The notes under the pieces were generated by a model. That model had not been told where the DNA came from. It worked only from the letters and a program-made list of their open reading frames with translations, and made no database searches. The position numbers were made by a program, and so were the translations under genes. Positions 53,088-63,911 of a stretch of 64,000 nucleotides of DNA are shown piece by piece (the first letter of the stretch is position 1; every line of letters begins with the position of its first letter). The stretch is from Halobacillus shinanisalinarum (lineage in GTDB: Bacteria; Bacillota; Bacilli; Bacillales; Halobacillaceae): the NCBI RefSeq assembly GCF_022919835.1, contig NZ_CP095074.1, positions 620,001 through 684,000 on the forward strand, read 5' to 3'.

Positions 53088-55430
53088 TTAGTTCAAGGAC
53101 AGTGACTCCACTCCCCCTTCATTCATTCCGCCAGCACGATAGGAAGCGATTTGACGATGGTTTTTAGCATAGTTTTGGACAGCTGTTCTTAAAGCTCCTG
53201 TCCCTTTCCCATGTATAATGGAAACACTCGGATAATTCGCTAGAAGTGCATCATCGATATATTTTTCCAACTGATTTAATGCTTCTTCATATCTTTCTCC
53301 TCTAAGGTCAAGCTCCGTTTTCACATGATACCCTTTACCTTTAACGGTGGCCATTGGTTTTTCCTTGTACGGTTGCTTCGCCTTGATAAATTCAAGCTCT
53401 TTACGTTTGGCTTTAATTTTCATCACACCGACCTGGACTTGATATTCATTACTATTCGTTTGCTCAATTACCACGCCTTGTTGATTTAGTGTCAACAGTT
53501 TTACTTCATCTCCAGATTTTAATTCTCTTGTTTCTTGTCTAGTTTGCGGTTTGGTACTTTCATTTTTTGTGTTTGTTAAGGCAGGTTTGGCCTCATCCAA
53601 GGCTTTACGCGCTTCAATCCATTCATGATCTTTAATCTCAGCCTGGTTTTTCATTTGACGGAGTTGGTGGACAATTTCCTCGGCCTCTTGGCGCGCTTTT
53701 TCAACAGCTTTTTCTGCTTTAGCCTCAGCTTTTTTATATAGCTGTTCCCTTTTTTCCTCAAACTGTCTCCACTGAGCTTGTAAGTCACGGTACAGCTCTT
53801 CCGACTCTTCTAGCGTTTTTTCAGCTGTGTCAAAATCACGTTCTGCATTTCTCGTTGATTCTTCTAATGAGGCGATCATATTTTCAACACTTTGAGAATC
53901 CACGCCTACTTGCTGCTTAGCCGTCTCAATAATCGATTCATCTAACCCCAGTCTTCTGGATATCTCAAATGCATTACTGCGTCCTGGAACACCTATCAGC
54001 AAACGGTAGGTCGGCTTCAGTGTTTGGATATCAAATTCCACAGAAGCGTTGGTAACCCCTTCACGATTATAACTGTACGCCTTCAATTCAGGGTAGTGGG
54101 TTGTTGCGATCACCCTTGCTCCACGGCTAACTACCTCATCAAGGATGGACATGGCAAGAGCTGCACCTTCTTGCGGATCAGTACCTGCACCAAGTTCATC
54201 AAATAGAACGAGAGTCCGGTCATTTACATGCTTCAATATCTCCACAATATTAGTCATGTGAGAAGAAAAAGTAGATAAACTTTGTTCAATCGATTGCTCA
54301 TCACCTATATCGGCAAAGACTTGTTCGAAAACTGCCAGTTCACAACCATCCATAGCGGGTACCTGAAGTCCGGACTGCGCCATCAACGTAAACAATCCGA
54401 GTAACTTTAACGTGACGGTTTTACCACCAGTGTTTGGCCCGGTTATGACGATAGATGTGAAGTCTATACCCATCTCTATATCGTTTGGTACAACCTCTTC
54501 TGGATCGATGAGCGGGTGTCGGGCCTGCTTGATATTAACACGGCCTCGATCGTTCATATACGGCATAGATGCTTTCATTTCCCTGCCCAGCTTCGCTCGC
54601 GCAAACATGAAATCAACATGGGCAAATATGCCTACATTAGAATAGAGAGGTTGTTGCTCTTCGGCAATCTCCTGGGATAATTCTGTTAAAATACGTTCCA
54701 CTTCTTGTCGTTCTTGTACACGTGCTTCCTGAAGCTGGTTATTCAAGTCAACGACCACTTGTGGCTCAATGAAAAGTGTTGCCCCTGACGCCGACTGGTC
54801 ATGTACAATACCGCCAATCGAACCACGGTACTCTTGTTTTACTGGCAATACATAGCGTTCATTTCTGATCGTCACAATAGCATCAGACAACATTTTGGTT
54901 TTTGACCTCGTGAACGTCTCCATTTTATCACGAACACGGCTCTCCGATGTCCTAATTTTTGAACGAATCGTACGTAGTTTATCAGAAGCTCCATCCATAA
55001 CCCCTCCATGGTCATCAATACAGCCTCTTATTTTCCTTTCCAGTTCATGTAGAGGAACGATTTCCTCTACTAGCTCCCGTAAAATTGGCATTTCTGGTTC
55101 TTCCATATCCTCGACAAAACGTTTCAGCTGGCGACCGCCATATACAGTACTGGCAATGTCCAAACATTCAACCGCACTTAACACGCCACCGATAGTCGTC
55201 CGTTTTATACTAGGCTTAATGTCAAAAATCCCCCCAAGAGGTACATGACCTTTGAGCCGAATGATTTGTGCTGCTTCATCTGTTTCTTTCTGCCACTGAA
55301 TAACTTCTTCAAGTTCAGTTGAGGGCTTTAATGCCAGTGCCCGCTCCTTTCCTAGAGAGGAAGCGGCTTGGCTACCTAATTGATCAATGATTTTCTTATA
55401 TTCTAAAACATGAAGGATTCGTTGATTCAT
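53088..55430 (-). CDS. mutS2: Endonuclease/ribosome-rescue factor MutS2
   Basis: 780 residues from ATG 55430 ([18 protein letters not shown] before it). ATPase core with Walker [13 protein letters not shown], Walker [17 protein letters not shown], then a long coiled-coil (500-630) and a C-terminal Smr domain ([12 protein letters not shown]...[11 protein letters not shown]). MutS2 lacks the mismatch-binding domain of MutS; in B. subtilis it has roles in homologous recombination and in splitting collided ribosomes. It follows polX by 25 bases. Confidence 0.96.
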   Translation of the reverse strand: MNQRILHVLEYKKIIDQLGSQAASSLGKERALALKPSTELEEVIQWQKETDEAAQIIRLKGHVPLGGIFDIKPSIKRTTIGGVLSAVECLDIASTVYGGRQLKRFVEDMEEPEMPILRELVEEIVPLHELERKIRGCIDDHGGVMDGASDKLRTIRSKIRTSESRVRDKMETFTRSKTKMLSDAIVTIRNERYVLPVKQEYRGSIGGIVHDQSASGATLFIEPQVVVDLNNQLQEARVQERQEVERILTELSQEIAEEQQPLYSNVGIFAHVDFMFARAKLGREMKASMPYMNDRGRVNIKQARHPLIDPEEVVPNDIEMGIDFTSIVITGPNTGGKTVTLKLLGLFTLMAQSGLQVPAMDGCELAVFEQVFADIGDEQSIEQSLSTFSSHMTNIVEILKHVNDRTLVLFDELGAGTDPQEGAALAMSILDEVVSRGARVIATTHYPELKAYSYNREGVTNASVEFDIQTLKPTYRLLIGVPGRSNAFEISRRLGLDESIIETAKQQVGVDSQSVENMIASLEESTRNAERDFDTAEKTLEESEELYRDLQAQWRQFEEKREQLYKKAEAKAEKAVEKARQEAEEIVHQLRQMKNQAEIKDHEWIEARKALDEAKPALTNTKNESTKPQTRQETRELKSGDEVKLLTLNQQGVVIEQTNSNEYQVQVGVMKIKAKRKELEFIKAKQPYKEKPMATVKGKGYHVKTELDLRGERYEEALNQLEKYIDDALLANYPSVSIIHGKGTGALRTAVQNYAKNHRQIASYRAGGMNEGGVESLSLN

Positions 55431-55455
55431 GTAAGTTAAGTCTCCTTTTTTATAA

Positions 55456-57171
55456 CTAGCTGATGCCAAGACGTTTCATCAACTGTTTCTTCGTCATCGT
55501 ATTGAGAACCGATTCCTTACGCAGCCATCCTTTTCGTGCAGCTCCCACACCAATTTCCATATGTTCGAGCATTGAATAACTATGAGCGTCCGTATTAATA
55601 GCGATCATAACACCGGATTGTTGTGCCTTCATTAACCATTCCCAACTTAGATCCAATCGGTTTGGATTAGCATTCAACTCAAGAATTGTCCCTGTTTGCT
55701 TCGCCCCTTCAATCAACTTGTCCAATTGAACGTTGTAACCACTTCTACGGCCAATTAACCGGCCAGTGGGATGGGCAATCATATCAACATGCGGGTTTTC
55801 AAGTGCCGCAGATAGCCGCTTCATGATTTGTTCTTCTGACTGATTAAAACTTGAGTGAATCGATGCGATGACATAATCCATCTCTTTTAGGAAATCATCA
55901 TCAAAGTCTAAAGATCCATCAGGAAGAATGTCCATTTCGATACCAGCAAGAATATGAAAGTCTTCCATCTCGTTATTAATTTTTTCAATCTCTTTCCTTT
56001 GCATGCGTAATCGCTCTTCATTTAGTCCATTGGCTATTCGTAGATACTTGGAGTGATCTGTGATCGCAATGTATTCATATCCCATTGCCTTACTTTGCTC
56101 CGCCATCTCTCTGATCGATTGTGCACCATCACTCCACGTTGAGTGCATGTGAAGATCACCGCGGATATCACTTTCCTTAAGAAGCGTAATCGAATCTTTG
56201 AACGCATCCACTTCTCCAGTATTTTCACGAGCCTCTGGCGGGATAAAGTGGAGGCCGAAGTGGTGGAAAAACTGTTCTTCTGTTTCAAAGGTTAGGATTT
56301 CACCGGTCTCCGCATTCTCCACTCCGTATTCACTTATTTTCTCCTGTTTTTGTTTAGCTAACTGTCTCATTGCTACATTATGGTCTTTGGAACCAGTAAA
56401 GTGATGTAAAGTTGAGGCAAATTCATGTGGTGCAACGATTCGAAAATCAATGCCAATATCATAACCTTCATTAACAATGATAGACACTTTCGTTTCACCT
56501 GAGGAAACCACTTCTTTCACTTCTGGGTAGGCCAGCAGTTCGTCTTTTGTTTGAACTGGGTCGTTTGAAGCAATGATAAAGTCGAGATCTTTAATTGTTT
56601 CCCTCATTCTTCGTAAACTGCCTGCACGGGAAAAGCGTTTGATTGTTTTTGTCTTTTTTAAAAAGGTTTCGATTTTCTCTGCGATCGGCAGCATCAGTGC
56701 GATTGGCAGCCGTTCAGGCCTTGAACCAGCTTCCTTTAATGTCTTCAGTATTTTCTCTGCAGACTTTTTGCCAAATCCTTCAAGCTCTTCCACCTTTCCT
56801 TGTTCGAGGGCTTCCTTTAATGATTCAGCATCTGTTACACCTAACTGTTGGTAAAGCTTTGCTAGTTTTTTTCCGCCTAACCCTTGAATGTCCAGCAATG
56901 GGATTAATCCTGCTGGCACTTCTGCCTGTAATTGACGAAGAGTTTCTGATTCCCCATTTTCAATGTATTCATCAATGACTGCTGCTGTCCCTTTACCGAT
57001 CCCCTTCATTTTTTTGAAATCCTCAATTTCATTTAATGAATGGTCATCTCTCTCTAGTGCTTGGGCAGCTTTTCGGTAAGCAGAGGTTTTAAATGGATTT
57101 TCCCCTTTAAGTTCTAAGTAAACAGCAATGGTTTCAAGTAGTTTAACCACTTTCTTTTTATCAATAGCCAT
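55456..57171 (-). CDS. polX: Family X DNA polymerase with PHP exonuclease domain
   Basis: 571 residues. Helix-hairpin-helix and pol-beta-like part (1-320: [14 protein letters not shown]; catalytic Asp residues in [13 protein letters not shown]), then a PHP domain (335-571) with [35 protein letters not shown] and NTDAHS metal ligands. It acts in base excision repair and fills short gaps; the PHP part is a 3'-5' exonuclease. The length equals that of B. subtilis PolX (570). Confidence 0.96.
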   Translation of the reverse strand: MAIDKKKVVKLLETIAVYLELKGENPFKTSAYRKAAQALERDDHSLNEIEDFKKMKGIGKGTAAVIDEYIENGESETLRQLQAEVPAGLIPLLDIQGLGGKKLAKLYQQLGVTDAESLKEALEQGKVEELEGFGKKSAEKILKTLKEAGSRPERLPIALMLPIAEKIETFLKKTKTIKRFSRAGSLRRMRETIKDLDFIIASNDPVQTKDELLAYPEVKEVVSSGETKVSIIVNEGYDIGIDFRIVAPHEFASTLHHFTGSKDHNVAMRQLAKQKQEKISEYGVENAETGEILTFETEEQFFHHFGLHFIPPEARENTGEVDAFKDSITLLKESDIRGDLHMHSTWSDGAQSIREMAEQSKAMGYEYIAITDHSKYLRIANGLNEERLRMQRKEIEKINNEMEDFHILAGIEMDILPDGSLDFDDDFLKEMDYVIASIHSSFNQSEEQIMKRLSAALENPHVDMIAHPTGRLIGRRSGYNVQLDKLIEGAKQTGTILELNANPNRLDLSWEWLMKAQQSGVMIAINTDAHSYSMLEHMEIGVGAARKGWLRKESVLNTMTKKQLMKRLGIS

Positions 57172-57215
57172 AAATTACCCTATCCTTTCATAAAAATAAT
57201 TTTACAGTTAAGAAC

Positions 57216-57258
57216 AAAGAAAAGGCCGCTATGAAATTTTCACAGCGACCTTTTCTTT
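57216..57258 (-). terminator. Terminator between cvpA and polX
   Basis: AAAGAAAAGGCCGCT / AGCGACCTTTTCTTT stem with one G-U pair and a 13-base loop, in the 231-base gap. The gap shows no other feature beyond partial GC-rich stems. Confidence 0.8.
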
Positions 57259-57402
57259 GAAAGCGCAACTATCCAAACCAGCCACGACATACATTTCCAA
57301 CGCCGTCAAGAGGAAGTACTCTCTCCTTAAGGTGATTGACTTCTGCTCAAATATGTGTGGACGGCTTTAGCGCTACAAAGTAGAAATAGCGATCCCTTGC
57401 CT

Positions 57403-57951
57403 TTATAACAAGCTAATCACTTGTTCAACCCACATCGTCTTTATCTGGCTCGAGAGTACTGGTGTTCTCTCAATAATAAACTGGGCAAGAAATGAACCAT
57501 CCAAGGCGTTCTGAACAAATCCTAAGGGTACTAGTGCCGCTATGTATAAAAGAATAAATAATAGAAAGTATCTCTCTACAAAACCTAAAATACCGCCCAG
57601 CAAACTATTTAGTGATTTCAGTACAGGCAAGTCTGAAACAAAATCCAGCATGGAAGCAATGATCTGCAGAATAATTTTCACACCAAAAAACAATATCGCA
57701 AAGGCACTGGCATTATAGAATGCCTGCTCAAGCGGCAGGTTTTCCATAAATATCGCCCAGGTTTCCCCTTCTGGAAGTTCAGGATATGGCACCCAGAGAA
57801 TAAGTTTAGGCGCTAAATTGTCGTAGTACATTACAGCGACGATAAAAGCAGCTATAAATCCAATTAGATGAAACAACTGAAGAATAAAGCCCCTTCTAAA
57901 TCCCACCATAACTCCTAGAAATAAAATAATGAGAAGTAGTAAATCAATCAT
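57403..57951 (-). CDS. cvpA: CvpA-family membrane protein
   Basis: 182 residues with four to five membrane segments (RRGFILQLFHLIGFIAAFIVAV; FAILFFGVKIILQIIASMLDFV; FLLFILLYIAALVPLGFV). It belongs to the CvpA/YshB family beside zapA and polX in Bacillus. Its role is unclear, perhaps envelope-related. It starts 1 base after the zapA stop. Confidence 0.9.
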   Translation of the reverse strand: MIDLLLLIILFLGVMVGFRRGFILQLFHLIGFIAAFIVAVMYYDNLAPKLILWVPYPELPEGETWAIFMENLPLEQAFYNASAFAILFFGVKIILQIIASMLDFVSDLPVLKSLNSLLGGILGFVERYFLLFILLYIAALVPLGFVQNALDGSFLAQFIIERTPVLSSQIKTMWVEQVISLL

Positions 57952-57952
57952 G

Positions 57953-58231
57953 TTAGTTGTCGTCCTCTTTCTCTATCTTATCTATATAATTCATTAATTC
58001 TGTACATTCTTCTTTCAATTTAATATATTCATTCATTGTATTTACTGCTGTTAGAACGGCCAGCTTAGCCGTATCTAAACTAGGATTAGCTTCATGTATT
58101 TCACGCATCTTCTGATCAACAAGACTGGATACCATGCGGATATGGTGCGGCTCTTCTTGACCAATGATCGTATAGGATCGATTGTTAATCTCAACTGTGA
58201 TTCTTCTTCTGTTTTTATCTGATTGGGACAC
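57953..58231 (-). CDS. zapA: Cell division protein ZapA
   Basis: 92 residues from GTG 58231 (seven bases after AAGGGGG; longer frames are not supported). RRITVEINNRSYTIIGQE is the N-terminal beta-hairpin, then a helix with HIRMVSSLVDQKMREI and a C-terminal coiled coil. It bundles FtsZ protofilaments. The location between cvpA and the divergent rnhC is conserved. Confidence 0.92.
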   Translation of the reverse strand: MSQSDKNRRRITVEINNRSYTIIGQEEPHHIRMVSSLVDQKMREIHEANPSLDTAKLAVLTAVNTMNEYIKLKEECTELMNYIDKIEKEDDN

Positions 58232-58383
58232 ATCCATACCCCCTTGATTCTCAAGTCCTAAGCATAATAGTAACATGAAGCGAAACATTTGGGAAACCAA
58301 AAAGCTATTTTTGATCCTTGTTCTGTTTCCACTCCTAATTTGCTATACTATTTCTATACTTTTCATATAGAGAGGACTTGAAT

Positions 58384-59307
58384 ATGCCACAAGTTGTATT
58401 AAGATTATCTAAAAATAAACTTCAAGAAATGAAGCATTTTTATAAACAAGATCTAAAAGCAAATACTCCTGCTAATGCAGCCTTTGCAGCGAAAACTATC
58501 AATTGTACCATAACTGCCTACCAGTCAGGCAAAGTGCTTTTCCAAGGTACATCTCCTGAAATGGAATCAAAAAGGTGGGGAGCATCCATGCCTTCATCAT
58601 CCTCCTCAAGTAGCACAAAAGCACATCGCTTTCACCCATCAGATTCGCTATTTTCCGAGACTCATATTGGCTCAGATGAAGCGGGTACAGGTGATTTCTT
58701 CGGACCGATTACAGTCGCTGCAGCCTTTGTAAAAGATCATCAAATCGGCCAGCTGAAAGCTATCGGAGTCAAGGATTCTAAGCACTTATCTGACAAGCAA
58801 ATTACTCATATAGCCAAACAAATCGTTGACATGAACATTCCATACAGTCTCTTGCGTTTAAATAATTCAAAGTATAATACTTGGCAGGAGAAGGGTTGGA
58901 CACAGGGTAAAATGAAAACAATGCTCCATCACAAAGCATTAGAGAGTTTACTTACAAAAATATCTCCAGAAAAACCAGCTATTTTAGTCGATCAATTCTC
59001 ACAGCCAAGCGTGTATCAAAAGCATCTGAAATCAGAAGGAAAAACACTTCAGAAAGGCGTTTATTTTATGACGAAAGCAGAAAGCTATTCCACTTCAGTT
59101 GCGGTTGCTTCCATTATCGCGAGATCCAGTTTCGTTAAAGCAATGGACCAGATAGAAATGGATACAGGACTCCCCATCCCTAAAGGCGCTTCCCGAACTG
59201 TCGACAAAGCAGCAGCCAAGATTATCAATGTGTACGGTGAAGAGAAACTTCGCGAAATTGCAAAGATACACTTTGCTACACTGGAAAAAGCTCGTAAACT
59301 AACTTAA
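58384..59307 (+). CDS. rnhC: Ribonuclease HIII
   Basis: 307 residues from ATG 58384 (GAGAGGAC upstream). A TBP-like N-terminal domain (1-90) precedes the catalytic domain with IGSDEAGTGDFFGP (Asp-Glu metal ligands), KDSKHLSDKQI and LVDQFSQP. It removes RNA from RNA/DNA hybrids. Divergent from zapA. Confidence 0.96.
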   Translation: MPQVVLRLSKNKLQEMKHFYKQDLKANTPANAAFAAKTINCTITAYQSGKVLFQGTSPEMESKRWGASMPSSSSSSSTKAHRFHPSDSLFSETHIGSDEAGTGDFFGPITVAAAFVKDHQIGQLKAIGVKDSKHLSDKQITHIAKQIVDMNIPYSLLRLNNSKYNTWQEKGWTQGKMKTMLHHKALESLLTKISPEKPAILVDQFSQPSVYQKHLKSEGKTLQKGVYFMTKAESYSTSVAVASIIARSSFVKAMDQIEMDTGLPIPKGASRTVDKAAAKIINVYGEEKLREIAKIHFATLEKARKLT

Positions 59308-59343
59308 AAACAAGAAGCGTGCCATGGCACGCTTCTTGTTTTT
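59306..59343. terminator. Bidirectional terminator between rnhC and pheT
   Basis: Perfect 18-base arms AAAAACAAGAAGCGTGCC / GGCACGCTTCTTGTTTTT around a 2-base core, with A- and T-runs on each side; the two genes converge here. Confidence 0.92.
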
Positions 59344-59377
59344 GATCTGTTTCATGTACTCTCACTAAACCTGCGCT

Positions 59378-61804
59378 TTATCCACGAAGTTCAGCTCGGT
59401 GAGTTTGTTTTACTGCATCTAGAATATTGTTATGAGCCTCTTCTACTTCTTTGTCCTTCAATGTTCGCTCAGGATTTAAATAAACGAGGTTATAGGCCAG
59501 TGACTTTTTGCCAGGTTCAAGGTGTTCACCCTGGTACACATCAAAGACTTGAACGGCTTTAATGAGTGGGGAACCAGCAGATTGAATCGTTTCTTCAATC
59601 TCACCTGCAGGCACTGCTTCATCAACAACTAAAGCGATGTCCCGGCTAACTGCAGGATATTTTGGAATCACTTGGAATGCTTCTTCTTTCGTGTACAATT
59701 TAAAGAGCTCATTCACATTAATGTCAAATACATAGGTGTCTTTCAAGCCTAATTCCTTTTGCAGCTTCGGATGAATTTGACCTAAGAATCCTAGGACCGT
59801 ACCATTAGTTTTTATGAGAGCTGTCCGTCCTGGGTGCATCCGGTCAAGTTTATTTTTCTCAAATGTAAGAGGTATATCCAACTGAGCCGCTAGCCCTTCT
59901 ACAATTCCTTTAACAACAAAGAAGTCAACGGGCTTCTTCTCCTGTTGCCAAGGATGAGCGACCCATTCCCCTGTTAAAGCACCAGAAGCACGCAATAATT
60001 CATTCGGCTGTTTCGTGACTTGTTCTTCCTCGCTGATAAAAACAGTTCCAATCTCATAATAAGCAAGATCGCTTTGTTTTCTTGCCACATTATAAGCGAG
60101 TGATTGCAACATTTCTGGCAAGATACTTAACCTTAGATGACTGTGGTCTTCACTCATTGGCATAGAAAGCTTAACAGGTTTCTTCGCTTGTGCCGCTATT
60201 TCTCCACTAACAAGCATGGAAGCCCTCTGTTCACTTGTTAGAGAATACGTGATCGCCTCGTCTAAACCTGCTCCTTCGAAATAAGCCTTCATTTTTCGTT
60301 TTAACTGCTGTGTCTGGGATAAGCCGCCTGCTTGAGAAGAACCATATGGGAAAGTATATGGAAGGTTATCGTAACCGTAAATTCGTGCGACCTCTTCAAG
60401 CATATCTTCAAAAAGGACTACGTCCCCTCTACGGGTGGGAACAGATACGTGAAAGTTGTCTCCTGACTCACTAAAGTTAAACTGCAATCGTTTAAGGATA
60501 GTAGCAATTTCCTTATTTGTAATCTCTGTTCCTAACCGATCATTAATGTGTCCTGTCTGAATGGTTACTTTCTTTTCGGAACGGTCTAACTCATCATAGC
60601 TGACTACACCAGAGAGCACACTTGCCCCAGCGTATTTTTCAAAAAGTTCACATGCTTTTCTCCCAGCACGTTCAACACGGTTTGGATCGACGCCTTTTTC
60701 AAAACGTGTGCTTGATTCACTCCGAAGCCCATGGTCTTTAGAGGATTTCCTCACAATAGCCGGGTCAAAATAAGCTGCTTCTAAAAGAATGGTTGACGTG
60801 TCCTTGTTCACTTCCGATTCTCCGCCGCCCATTACGCCGGCGATTGCCTGTGGCTTCGTACCATTCGTAATGACTAACTGGTCGCTAGTTAATGTTCGTT
60901 CTTGTTCATCTAAGGTAACGATCGTTTCCCCATCTTTCGCTCTGCGTGTTACGATCTCTTTTGACCCAAAACGATCGTAATCAAATGCATGAAGCGGCTG
61001 GCCGTATTCGAGCAGAACATAGTTCGTAATATCGACAACGTTATTGATCGGACGAATACCCGCAGCCGTCAGGCGATTTTGCATCCATAATGGTGCTGAA
61101 CCTACTGTGACATCTTTAATAATGAAGGCACCGTAATAAGGGTTTGCCTTCCCATCCTCAACATGAACCGTAACATAATCAGAGGCTTGCTCTGCAATCG
61201 GATGAACATCCTCTTCGGCCAGCTCATACTCCCTGTCAAGTGCTGCAGCAACTTCATAGGCCACCCCAGCCATACTGAGACAGTCTGCACGGTTCGGTGT
61301 TAAACCGAGTTCGATAATGATATCATCTAAGTTTAATAAAGAAATAGCATCGTCACCAACTGTAACGTTTTCAGGGAAAACATAAATGCCATCCTGATAT
61401 TCTTTCGGAACCTCTTTTTCGTCCACGCCAAGCTCCTGCATAGAACAGATCATTCCATTCGATTCTTCCCCACGCAGTTTTGTTTTCTTAATTTTAAAGT
61501 TACCAGGCAGCACTGCTCCTGGAACAGCTACCGCTACATACTGCCCTTCTGCAATGTTCGGAGCGCCACAGACAATCTGTAACGTTTCAGTGCCGACATC
61601 GATTTGACATAGCGATAATTTATCTGCGTTAGGATGCTGTTCACACGAAACTACATGTCCGACGACAACACCTGTCACTTTCTCGGCAACAGGTTCTACA
61701 CTTTCAACCTCTATACCTGTTTTCGTGATGATTTCAGCAAGATCCTCCGGCTGATAATCACGAATATTAATGTATTGATTTAACCAATTTAACGATACTA
61801 GCAT
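59378..61804 (-). CDS. pheT: Phenylalanyl-tRNA synthetase beta subunit
   Basis: 808 residues. EMAP/tRNA-binding domain near residues 40-150 (GHVVSCEQHPNADKLSLCQIDVG), B3/4 editing domain (VVDITNYVLLEYGQPLHAFDYD), B5, catalytic-like core and the C-terminal anticodon-binding FDX-ACB domain (PKYPAVSRDIALVVDE). With PheS it forms the (alpha-beta)2 enzyme. It is 12 bases after pheS. Confidence 0.97.
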   Translation of the reverse strand: MLVSLNWLNQYINIRDYQPEDLAEIITKTGIEVESVEPVAEKVTGVVVGHVVSCEQHPNADKLSLCQIDVGTETLQIVCGAPNIAEGQYVAVAVPGAVLPGNFKIKKTKLRGEESNGMICSMQELGVDEKEVPKEYQDGIYVFPENVTVGDDAISLLNLDDIIIELGLTPNRADCLSMAGVAYEVAAALDREYELAEEDVHPIAEQASDYVTVHVEDGKANPYYGAFIIKDVTVGSAPLWMQNRLTAAGIRPINNVVDITNYVLLEYGQPLHAFDYDRFGSKEIVTRRAKDGETIVTLDEQERTLTSDQLVITNGTKPQAIAGVMGGGESEVNKDTSTILLEAAYFDPAIVRKSSKDHGLRSESSTRFEKGVDPNRVERAGRKACELFEKYAGASVLSGVVSYDELDRSEKKVTIQTGHINDRLGTEITNKEIATILKRLQFNFSESGDNFHVSVPTRRGDVVLFEDMLEEVARIYGYDNLPYTFPYGSSQAGGLSQTQQLKRKMKAYFEGAGLDEAITYSLTSEQRASMLVSGEIAAQAKKPVKLSMPMSEDHSHLRLSILPEMLQSLAYNVARKQSDLAYYEIGTVFISEEEQVTKQPNELLRASGALTGEWVAHPWQQEKKPVDFFVVKGIVEGLAAQLDIPLTFEKNKLDRMHPGRTALIKTNGTVLGFLGQIHPKLQKELGLKDTYVFDINVNELFKLYTKEEAFQVIPKYPAVSRDIALVVDEAVPAGEIEETIQSAGSPLIKAVQVFDVYQGEHLEPGKKSLAYNLVYLNPERTLKDKEVEEAHNNILDAVKQTHRAELRG

Positions 61805-61816
61805 GTATGATCCTCC

Positions 61817-62851
61817 TTACGCTTTATGATATTGTTTTAAAAATCGGTGGTCATTTATATAGAAGTTTCGGATATCATCCACGCCATACTTCAGCATAGC
61901 AATCCGTTCAGGGCCCATACCGAAGGCAAAGCCTGAATACTCTTTAGGATCATAACCAGCCATTTCGAGTACGTTTGGGTGAACCATTCCCGCTCCTAAA
62001 ATTTCAATCCAGCCCGTACCTTTACAAACGGAGCAGCCTTCTCCTCCACACATTTTACAAGAAATATCCATCTCAACAGACGGCTCTGTAAATGGGAAAA
62101 AGCTTGGACGGAGTCTAATTTCACGCTCTGCCCCGAACATTTGCTTAGCAAAAGCATCAAGTATTCCTTTTAAGTCACTCATACGAACATGCTTATCAAC
62201 TAATAATCCCTCAATTTGAGTAAACTGATGGGAATGTGTCGCATCATCGGTATCACGACGATACACTTTTCCTGGACAAATCATTCTCACTGGCTCTGAT
62301 CCATTTTTCAATCCCATTGTTCTGGCCTGAACAGGTGAGGTATGTGTACGCAGAAGAAGCTCTTCTGTAACGTAAAAAGAATCCTGCATATCACGGGCAG
62401 GGTGACCTTTTGGCAAATTTAAGGCTTCAAAATTATAATAATCGGTTTCCACTTCAGGACCTTCTTTTATTTCAAATCCCATTCCGATAAACAAATTTTC
62501 AATTTCTTCAACAATAGATGTTAACAAATGAGGGCCGCCGACTTGCACAGGACGTCCAGGTAAGGTTACATCAATACTTTCTGCCTCAAGCTGTTTCTCT
62601 AGTTCTTCCTCTTCAAAACGTGTTTGTTTAAATTCTATTGCCTCAGCAATTTCTTCCCTGACTTCATTCGCCAGTTGCCCGATTACGGGTCTTTCCTCCT
62701 TCGATAACTTCCCCATCCCGCGTAATACTTCAGTAATAGGGCCTTTCTTCCCTAAGTACTCGACACGAATATCTTTAAGCGCCTGGACATCATTGGCTTG
62801 CTCTACTTTCGATAACGCTTCTTGCTTTAATTCCTGCAAACGTTCCTTCAT
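61817..62851 (-). CDS. pheS: Phenylalanyl-tRNA synthetase alpha subunit
   Basis: 344 residues from ATG 62851 (AAGGAGGAGC upstream), the usual length. Helical N-terminal arm, class II motif 2 ([24 protein letters not shown]), and motif 3 ([18 protein letters not shown]). A longer open frame runs into the T-box leader and is not used. Its expression should depend on the T-box upstream. Confidence 0.97.
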   Translation of the reverse strand: MKERLQELKQEALSKVEQANDVQALKDIRVEYLGKKGPITEVLRGMGKLSKEERPVIGQLANEVREEIAEAIEFKQTRFEEEELEKQLEAESIDVTLPGRPVQVGGPHLLTSIVEEIENLFIGMGFEIKEGPEVETDYYNFEALNLPKGHPARDMQDSFYVTEELLLRTHTSPVQARTMGLKNGSEPVRMICPGKVYRRDTDDATHSHQFTQIEGLLVDKHVRMSDLKGILDAFAKQMFGAEREIRLRPSFFPFTEPSVEMDISCKMCGGEGCSVCKGTGWIEILGAGMVHPNVLEMAGYDPKEYSGFAFGMGPERIAMLKYGVDDIRNFYINDHRFLKQYHKA

Positions 62852-62879
62852 ACGAAGCTCCTCCTTCAAAATCAAAAAT

Positions 62880-63140
62880 AAAAAAGCCTCACCCCTAAAA
62901 AAGGGACGAGACTTGTCTAATCGTTTCGCGGTACCACCCTTGTTGACACACACTACCTGTGCCCACTCAAGATTTAGATAACGGATAGGAATCCGGACAC
63001 CTTCTAAAGAGTGTCAGCTCAAGAGTGAAATTTCAACAACTGCCACGATGGAAATGCTCTCAGTCCAAGGCACTTCCTCCCTCAATCGATGGTGCAGTCA
63101 TTTACTTTGCTCTTTCCTCGCTATTTACTATATAACTGTT
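62880..63140 (-). promoter_or_regulatory. T-box riboswitch of pheST
   Basis: The minus strand carries AGGGTGGTACCGCG (62927-62940), the T-box core that pairs with the uncharged tRNA acceptor end. It is followed by the terminator TCTCGTCCCTTTTTTAGGGG...GAGGC plus T-run (62882-62914). Upstream, stem I (about 63000-63110) includes GAAATTTCA with a TTC triplet suitable as the Phe specifier. Uncharged tRNA-Phe should promote read-through. Confidence 0.92.
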
Positions 63141-63145
63141 CATTA

Positions 63146-63174
63146 ATTATAGAGAAAGAAATTCAGATATGCAA
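63146..63174 (-). promoter_or_regulatory. Sigma-A promoter of pheST
   Basis: TTGCAT (63169-63174) and TATAAT (63146-63151), exactly 17 bases apart on the minus strand, directly before the T-box leader. Confidence 0.8.
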
Positions 63175-63176
63175 GC

Positions 63177-63911
63177 CTACTCTTTTAGATGATACATTAA
63201 AATAGCCGCAGCAATCGCTACATTTAAAGATTCTGCCTGACCATAAATCGGTATGTACACCTTTTCGTCAGCAGAGGATAACAATTCTCCTCTAATTCCC
63301 TGGCCCTCATTACCGACGATCAGCGCCGTACGATCAGGCTTAGTGAGTTGCTTATAAGGCGTGGCATTATCCAGGGCAGATGCAAACACTGTCACTCCTA
63401 TTGCCTTTAGCTTGTCTACAAAACTTTCCAGATTTCCTTGAAAAACAGGAATATGAAACAACGATCCTTGCGTTGAACGAATCGTTTTTTCATTAAAAGG
63501 ATCCACAGAACCTTCTCCGACGACGACATGATCAAATCCAGCAGCATCTGCCGTCCGAATCAGTGTCCCTAAATTGCCAGGATCTTGAACAGAGTCAATC
63601 AGCAATGTGAGGCCTGATGGTTGATAATGATCCCTTTTACGCTCAACGATTGCGGCGATACCTTGTGGTGTTTGCGTTTGTGAAACAGCATGAAACACTT
63701 GCTTGTTTACAATTGTAACCTGTTCCTTTAATTCTAAATTAAAGTTTTCTCCATCTCTAATAATAATTTCAAGGACCTTCCATTCACTTTTTAGAACTTC
63801 TTCGACTAAATGAAGACCTTCCACTAAAAACGTTCCACTTTTATCTCTATATTTCCGTTTATGTAATTTTTTCCACTCTTTCACCTTTGAGTTATTAACT
63901 GACGTAATCAT
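63177..63911 (-). CDS. TrmH/SpoU-family RNA 2'-O-methyltransferase (YsgA-like)
   Basis: 244 residues from ATG 63911 (AAGGAGAAC upstream; earlier in-frame codons rejected). SpoU motifs: LIDSVQDPGNLGTLIRTADAAGFD, ALIVGNEGQGI and IYGQAESLNVAIAAAILMY, which form the knotted SAM site. It probably methylates a ribose in rRNA or tRNA. It is beside pheST, as is ysgA in B. subtilis. The exact target is not readable. No gene is supported from 63912 to the window end. Confidence 0.92.
   Translation of the reverse strand: MITSVNNSKVKEWKKLHKRKYRDKSGTFLVEGLHLVEEVLKSEWKVLEIIIRDGENFNLELKEQVTIVNKQVFHAVSQTQTPQGIAAIVERKRDHYQPSGLTLLIDSVQDPGNLGTLIRTADAAGFDHVVVGEGSVDPFNEKTIRSTQGSLFHIPVFQGNLESFVDKLKAIGVTVFASALDNATPYKQLTKPDRTALIVGNEGQGIRGELLSSADEKVYIPIYGQAESLNVAIAAAILMYHLKE

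Noticed and set aside
57034..57050. FadR-like TTAATGAATGGTCATC in polX
   Set aside because: It matches only one half well, is inside a coding region far from any promoter, and is likely chance.
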